DNA of 62,473 nucleotides, taken from Actinomadura violacea (GTDB lineage Bacteria > Actinomycetota > Actinomycetes > Streptosporangiales > Streptosporangiaceae). Shown piece after piece: positions 58,653 through 62,473 of this stretch. The DNA lies in the NCBI RefSeq assembly GCF_017573465.1, contig NZ_JAGEPF010000051.1:1-62473 (forward strand). The letters run 5' to 3'. The position numbers and the translations under genes were made by a program. Position 1 is the first letter of the stretch. Each line of letters starts with the position of its first letter. The notes beneath the pieces are model-generated. The model did not search any database. It saw nothing but the letters and a program-made list of their open reading frames with translations, and was not told the origin of the DNA.

Positions 58653-59564
58653 GTGCTCACGGATTCGTCCGCGCGGTTGTCCGCAGATCTCCTCGTCATG
58701 GTGGTGCTCGTCCGAGAGGACGGTGGGGCCGGCGGCTCGGTCCCGACCTACACCTTGGATCAGCTCCCTCGCGTGACCGCGCGGGCCCAAGCGGCAGGCA
58801 TGACCGCATTGAAGGTCTTCGCCACCGACCGGCGTGACGCCTCGGGGACACGGGCCCACGCTCCGGACTCGGTGATGGCGCGTGCGATCAGCGCCGTCAA
58901 AGCGACCTGCCCGAGCATGCAGGTGATGACCGAGACCTGCCTGTGCGCCTACCTGTCGACCGGCGAGTGTCACCTCGCCGTGCGCAACGGGCAGCCCGAC
59001 CAAGCGGCGACCATCGCGGCGCTCGCGCGGCAGGCCGTGGCCCAGGCCAAGGCCGGAGCCGACGTGATCGGACCGGCCGCCATGATCCCCGGCTCGGTCG
59101 CAGCATGCCGAAGCGCACTGGACTCCGCGGGATTCGACCGGGTCCGCATCATGCCGCACCTGATCGTCGACTCACGCCTCTATGACGGCTACCGGACAGC
59201 CATGGGCATCCAGCCCCGGCAGGAGCCTCGCCCTTTCCAGCTCCCCATCTCCGGGCACACGACCATGGCCGTCGAGCGGGGGCTGATGATGCTGGCCGAA
59301 GGCGCCGACTCGCTACTGATCGAACCCGCCCTGTTCTCCACCGACATCCTCAGCGGCCTGCACGCCAGAGCCGGCGTCCCGCTCCTGCCGTTCTCCGTCT
59401 CCGGAGAGTGCACCACCCTTCCGCCCGCGCTGCTGGCCGAGGAGTACGCCATGCTCCTGCGCGCCGGCGCCTCGCGGGTGGTCACCCATGCGGCGCTGAC
59501 CCTCGCGGATACGCTCGGTGACGCGCCGTCCACCATCCCGACACCTCGGAAGACACCGACATGA
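58653..59564 (+). CDS. HemB-like (ALAD-fold) protein without catalytic lysines
   Basis: A 303-residue ALAD-fold protein. It keeps the zinc triad C96-x-C98-x7-C106 (CLCAYLSTGEC; HemB CLCEYTSHGHC), GADVIGPAAMIPG (HemB D-x-V-A-P-S-x-M-x-D-G) and the barrel order. Both Schiff-base lysines are gone: at the C-terminal site ADSLLIEPAL replaces DMVMVKPAL (E224 at the Lys position), and the segment for the first lysine (MPHLIVDSRLYDGYR) has none. There is no lysine at all between residue ~134 and the extreme C terminus. It cannot make porphobilinogen by the known mechanism. GTG 58653 has agaggg upstream. Confidence 0.88.
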   Translation: MLTDSSARLSADLLVMVVLVREDGGAGGSVPTYTLDQLPRVTARAQAAGMTALKVFATDRRDASGTRAHAPDSVMARAISAVKATCPSMQVMTETCLCAYLSTGECHLAVRNGQPDQAATIAALARQAVAQAKAGADVIGPAAMIPGSVAACRSALDSAGFDRVRIMPHLIVDSRLYDGYRTAMGIQPRQEPRPFQLPISGHTTMAVERGLMMLAEGADSLLIEPALFSTDILSGLHARAGVPLLPFSVSGECTTLPPALLAEEYAMLLRAGASRVVTHAALTLADTLGDAPSTIPTPRKTPT

Positions 59565-60577
59565 CCATCGTTCCCATCGACTCGGGCAGCAGCCCGCTCG
59601 CACCCGCCGCCGCCTACTTCCAGAACGCACTGCCCAAGCGAGCGCTGCGGCTCGGTGGGCGCACCAGCCACCTCGCCCGCGCCTACGCCCGGCGCGTCAT
59701 CGACGCCCTCACCGCCGTCGTGCCCGGCCTGGAGATCGACTACGTCCCCATCGAGACCTCCGCCGACCGATACAAGGGCGACCTGTCGGAGCTGGGCGGC
59801 AAGGGCCTGTTCATGAAGGAGATCGACAAGGCCTTGATGATGGGACAGATCGACGCCGCCGTCCACTGCATGAAAGACGTCCCCGGCGACGTCCCCCTGC
59901 CCAAGGAATTCGTCTTCGCCGCCTACCTCGAACGCGACGACGTCCGCGACGCGGTCGTGTTCCCCGAAGGCTCCAAATACGGCCTCCTCAGCGACCTCCC
60001 GCCGGGCGCCCGTATCGGAACGTCCGCCGTCCGGCGCAAGGCCCAACTCCTCCGCAGGCGACCCGACCTGAACGTCCAGCGGTTCCGCGGCAACGTCGTC
60101 CCGCGCTTGACCCGCCTCGATGAGGAACAGGAGGTCGACGCCCTGGTGCTCGCCGGCGGCGGCCTGGCCAAGGTGGGGATGGAGCACCGCATCTCGCAGC
60201 TTCTCAGCCTGGACGAGATGTGCCCCGCCATCGGCGCGGGCGTCGTCGGCGTCCAATGCCGCAAGGCCGACACCGGGATCGTGGAACTTCTCCAGGTCAT
60301 CGACGACGCCGAGACCCGCACCCACATCCTCGCCGAGCGGACCATGCTCCACGCCCTGCAAGGGCACTGCAACAGCCCCATCGCCGGACACTGCCACACC
60401 ACCGACGACGGCCAACTCAGCCTCATCGGCATGGTCTTCAGCCGGGACGGCGCCACCTTCGCCTACGCCCACGAGTGGGACGCCCCAGACCACGCCTACG
60501 AGCTGGGGGCTTTCGTCGCCGCGAGCCTCACCCGCAAGAACGCCCGAAGCATCATCGCCGGCACCCGCCTGCACTGA
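59561..60577 (+). CDS. HemC-like hydroxymethylbilane synthase homologue
   Basis: A 338-residue HemC homologue. It keeps GGKGLFMKEIDKALMMGQIDAAVHCMKDVP with the catalytic Asp D106, IGTSAVRRKAQLLRRRPDL, RGNVVPRL, and the dipyrromethane-cofactor Cys C270 in LQGHCNSPIAG (HemC GGC-x-P). It is about 25 residues longer than usual, with an N-terminal extension (MTIVPIDSGSSPLAPAAAYFQ). The ATG overlaps the stop of the HemB-like gene. As a pair with a HemB-like protein that cannot make porphobilinogen, it may act on another substrate or on host-made porphobilinogen. Confidence 0.88.
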   Translation: MTIVPIDSGSSPLAPAAAYFQNALPKRALRLGGRTSHLARAYARRVIDALTAVVPGLEIDYVPIETSADRYKGDLSELGGKGLFMKEIDKALMMGQIDAAVHCMKDVPGDVPLPKEFVFAAYLERDDVRDAVVFPEGSKYGLLSDLPPGARIGTSAVRRKAQLLRRRPDLNVQRFRGNVVPRLTRLDEEQEVDALVLAGGGLAKVGMEHRISQLLSLDEMCPAIGAGVVGVQCRKADTGIVELLQVIDDAETRTHILAERTMLHALQGHCNSPIAGHCHTTDDGQLSLIGMVFSRDGATFAYAHEWDAPDHAYELGAFVAASLTRKNARSIIAGTRLH

Positions 60578-60582
60578 CGCCG

Positions 60583-61035
60583 ATGACGACCACTATCGCC
60601 GCTCCCCAGACAGCAGCCCACGCGGTACTGACCGACTCGCGCGGACTCGTCCTACTGGTCCACCCGGCCTACAAAAGTCGATGGCACCTGCCAGGCGGAT
60701 ACGTACGCGAGGGCGAGCTGCCGTCCGCCGGCGTCGCACGGGAAGTACACGAAGAACTCTCCGTCTCGCCGGCGTTCCCACCGAGTCCCGCACTCGTCGC
60801 GTGGGCGCCGAACGCCGGAGACCGACTCCTGCTGTACTACTCGGCCAAGCTGTCCGCTCAGCAAGTGCGGGAAGTCCGAACCGACGGCCACGAAATCATC
60901 GGGTACCAATGGTGCTCCCCCGACGCCCTCAACGAGTGGCTCCACCCGGCCCTCGCCGACCGGACCCGCCTCACCCTCGAAGCCACCCGACGCCGACAGA
61001 CCCTCTTCACCGAACCGCGACGAGCAACCCTCTAG
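60583..61035 (+). CDS. Nudix hydrolase
   Basis: A 150-residue Nudix protein. The Nudix box GGYVREGELPSAGVAREVHEELSV fits G-x5-E-x7-RE-x2-EE, with all metal ligands. The N terminus TAAHAVLTDSRGLVLLVHPAY and WHLPGGY are usual. It would hydrolyse a nucleoside diphosphate linked to another moiety; no specificity is visible. It starts 5 bp after the HemC-like gene, so it is part of the same operon. Confidence 0.9.
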   Translation: MTTTIAAPQTAAHAVLTDSRGLVLLVHPAYKSRWHLPGGYVREGELPSAGVAREVHEELSVSPAFPPSPALVAWAPNAGDRLLLYYSAKLSAQQVREVRTDGHEIIGYQWCSPDALNEWLHPALADRTRLTLEATRRRQTLFTEPRRATL

Positions 61036-61147
61036 GGCGCCGTACGGACAGCGCCACGCAGAGGCGCGACTTTCCGCCCGCCCGCCCTGTGCGTGGCGCT
61101 GAAGGCGTGCCGGTGCAGCAACAACCTCTACTCTCCGCTGTTGCGCG

Positions 61148-61411
61148 TTATGGCTCCTGGTCCTCTGCTGCGGAAACACCCTGTGCTGACCCATCGTGGG
61201 TGGAGTTCGGCTGCACGGGCGTGATGAGTACCTGATTCAGCAGGCCTGCGGTACCGCCGATGACACTGCCGCCTGCCAACAGCGCATGAGAGAGCGATCG
61301 GGCTTGCAGGTAAGTCAAGACGCCGGCAGCGGCGCCTACCAGTGCCGCGATCACCAGGATCGCAGCAGAACGAAAGCTGATCATTCCAGACAGGCGAGGT
61401 CTACGGCTCAT
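61148..61411 (-). CDS. Two-helix membrane protein
   Basis: An 87-residue protein: after a basic start (MSRRPRLSG) come ISFRSAAILVIAALVGAAAGVLTYL and LSHALLAGGSVIGGTAGLLNQVLI, two hydrophobic helices, then an acidic polar tail. ATG 61411 has gaggag eight bases upstream. It is divergent from the gene at 61600 and shares with it the GTTGC-N8-GCAAC array, which suggests joint control. The function is unknown. Confidence 0.72.
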   Translation of the reverse strand: MSRRPRLSGMISFRSAAILVIAALVGAAAGVLTYLQARSLSHALLAGGSVIGGTAGLLNQVLITPVQPNSTHDGSAQGVSAAEDQEP

Positions 61412-61483
61412 CTTCGACTCCTCGGCATCCCTGCGCTTCGGCCGCACAAGGTCTCTGCCTCCAGTACGCCAACTCCACCCCGC

Positions 61484-61545
61484 GTTGCACTACACCGCAA
61501 CGTCCGTTGCAGCACTACGCAACAGGCGTTGCACCAGGTGGCAAC
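61484..61545. promoter_or_regulatory. Three GTTGC-N8-GCAAC operators at 22-bp spacing
   Basis: Three 18-bp inverted repeats, all GTTGC-N8-GCAAC: 61484-61501 (actacacc), 61506-61523 (agcactac) and 61528-61545 (accaggtg). Their starts are exactly 22 bp apart, about two helical turns, so bound dimers would stack on one DNA face. The array lies between the divergent membrane-protein gene and the HTH/repeat-protein gene; the HTH protein itself is the likely binder. Confidence 0.88.
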
Positions 61546-61599
61546 ATCTGGCCTGTCCGCAGTCTCCACCGAGTCAGTCGCTGGCGCCATGATGAGGGT

Positions 61600-62473
61600 A
61601 TGGCAGACATTGTCCCGAGGCGTGAAGATACTCCGGAGCCTGGCGACGAACTCAGCTCGGAGGTAAGGGCATGGGTTCTCGAATTGAACGCGCTATGGCA
61701 AAAGATCGGAATGTCACGCAACCGTTTTGCGGCCGCCAATCCCATCGACAAGGGAACCCTTTCTCGCTATCTCAATGGCAAACGAGTGCCCCGCGACCAC
61801 TGGTTGCTCGATAGACTCTTGTCCATACAAGCGGAACGAGGAAAAGCGGTTTCCGAAGAGGTACGCGAGCATCTCGTTGACCTCCAACTGAACGCCCTAA
61901 AGGTGTCCCATCCACACGGATATCAACTGCGTCGAATTAGCGATGAACTAGAAATCTCCGCAGTCAATCAACGTGAAGCGGAACGCTATGCCAATTCACT
62001 GAAGGAGCAACTAGACGACCGCAACCGCAAGCTCGTCGAATATACCCGACGAATCGATGAGCTATCGGGACAGCAAAGCAAGCTGCGTGCAGCATGGGAT
62101 TCTAATCGCGCGGAACTAGAAGCTGAGATCGCTGAGCTGACGCAAAAATTGACGCTTGCCCGAGAACAAGCCAGGGTAGCTGGACAACGTTCCCGGGACC
62201 TCGAACGGGTTCTCGACATAATTGAAGTTGGCCCGGAAGACGCTCCTCTAGGGGGGCTCGGCGGAATTAGCCTAGAATCACCAGCCGCAGTTGCCACCCT
62301 TTTGCGGTCCCTACCCGATCTGGACGCACTCACAGAAGCTACGGCGTTGGCCGCGCGTGCCGCCAACGATGCGCCACTCGACCACCCCGCCGAAATCGCC
62401 GAACTCCTGAACGCCTTCAGCGATCTGCGACTCGACAACCAAAAGGTCGCCTTGGCCGCGCGTGCCGCCAACG
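61600..62473 (+). CDS. HTH/coiled-coil protein with 35-residue repeats (partial)
   Basis: The frame is open from ATG 61600 to the window edge (291 codons). Residues 20-75 include an HTH of the type seen in XRE-like proteins: LNALWQKIGMSRNRFAAANPIDKGTLSRYLNGKRVP. A coiled coil follows (about 110-200, REAERYANSLKEQLDDRNRKL and later). From about residue 245, helical repeats begin: ALAARAANDAPLDHPAEIAELL, with the second unit starting exactly 105 bp (35 codons) later at 62452. It matches the actinomycete repeat type 'AxRAAxHxPLDDPxAVARLL'. GC is visibly lower than in neighbours and rare codons (AGA, ATA, CTA) occur, so recent transfer is likely. Confidence 0.78.
   Translation, partial: MADIVPRREDTPEPGDELSSEVRAWVLELNALWQKIGMSRNRFAAANPIDKGTLSRYLNGKRVPRDHWLLDRLLSIQAERGKAVSEEVREHLVDLQLNALKVSHPHGYQLRRISDELEISAVNQREAERYANSLKEQLDDRNRKLVEYTRRIDELSGQQSKLRAAWDSNRAELEAEIAELTQKLTLAREQARVAGQRSRDLERVLDIIEVGPEDAPLGGLGGISLESPAAVATLLRSLPDLDALTEATALAARAANDAPLDHPAEIAELLNAFSDLRLDNQKVALAARAAN

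Larger units (their letters stand above)
38590..62473. mobile_element. Integrative conjugative element (one end visible)
   Basis: The segment combines a tRNA-linked serine recombinase, a coupled DNA methyltransferase operon, a sigma-like regulator, a full VirB/VirD4-type conjugation operon, an Scr1/DUF397 pair and cargo genes. No relaxase was identified. The right border is not visible: the genes after 56.7 kb may be cargo or may already be chromosome. Confidence 0.75.

Noticed and set aside
58653..60577. Calling these genes simply hemB and hemC for heme synthesis
   Set aside because: The HemB-like protein lacks both catalytic lysines and the set sits next to a conjugative element with a Nudix gene, not with other heme genes.
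54803..62473. Second attachment site (repeat of the tRNA-Glu T-arm and acceptor end)
   Set aside because: I scanned for ttcgaatcc and the agggggta end and found no second copy; the only similar string (gtagggggcgctg near 56180) lacks the T-arm.
1..62473. CRISPR array
   Set aside because: No regularly spaced direct repeats with unique spacers; the short arrays at 5984 (no spacers) and 61484 (operator geometry) do not fit, and no cas gene is present.

Overview
The window is very GC-rich, with strongly GC-biased third codon positions, many GTG/TTG starts and dense four-base ATGA/GTGA overlaps. It carries actinomycete hallmark genes: a CGNR zinc-finger protein, DUF2236, DUF2277, a PF04672-type methyltransferase, an Scr1-type XRE/DUF397 pair and a DUF222 HNH nuclease. 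The source is a filamentous actinomycete, plausibly Thermomonosporaceae (Actinomadura-like). That placement is an inference from gene content.

Region 1 (1-11.8 kb, all +) is one translationally coupled operon of unusual NTPase genes: an unidentified partial gene, a coiled-coil protein, a tandem CbxX-type AAA+ ATPase, a zinc-ribbon protein, a P-loop GTPase, an 862-aa partner, an Hsp70/actin-fold ATPase and a second coiled-coil protein. The architecture resembles the GTPase/chaperone 'threshold' conflict systems proposed for multicellular bacteria. It is the best candidate for a little-described multi-component system here.

Region 2 (11.8-38.5 kb) is mostly chromosomal housekeeping and accessory metabolism: a phosphotransferase, an old yellow enzyme, a methyltransferase/P450 divergent pair, an HNH nuclease behind an elaborate cloverleaf palindrome, a CGNR/hydrolase pair with a duplicated operator, a PEP-mutase-like enzyme, an esterase, asd, a PspC-domain protein, an MFS transporter and a membrane metallophosphoesterase. 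A NERD-domain gene carries two frameshifts. About 22.3-25.4 kb is a graveyard holding an IS5-type transposase remnant, an internally deleted GNAT gene and a methyltransferase fragment.

Region 3 (38.5 kb to the end) is an integrative conjugative element, or most of one, joined to a tRNA-Glu(TTC) gene. A serine recombinase lies antisense next to the tRNA and its reading frame runs right through it. The recombinase follows a coupled operon of one intact DNA methyltransferase and one homologue with degraded motifs. On the other strand are an SMI1/KNR4 protein, a sigma-like regulator and a VirB/VirD-type conjugation operon (pilin-like, VirB6-like, PrgI, VirB4, VirD4, replication-relaxation protein, cell-wall hydrolase) ending in a strong terminator. 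The two element operons share a near-identical 44-bp upstream block.

After the Scr1/DUF397 pair comes a cargo operon encoding a HemB-like protein with no catalytic lysine, a HemC-like protein that keeps its key residues, and a Nudix hydrolase. The window ends in a lower-GC gene for an HTH/coiled-coil protein with 35-residue repeats, preceded by three evenly spaced GTTGC-N8-GCAAC palindromes. No relaxase and no second attachment site were found, so the far end of the element probably lies beyond the window.
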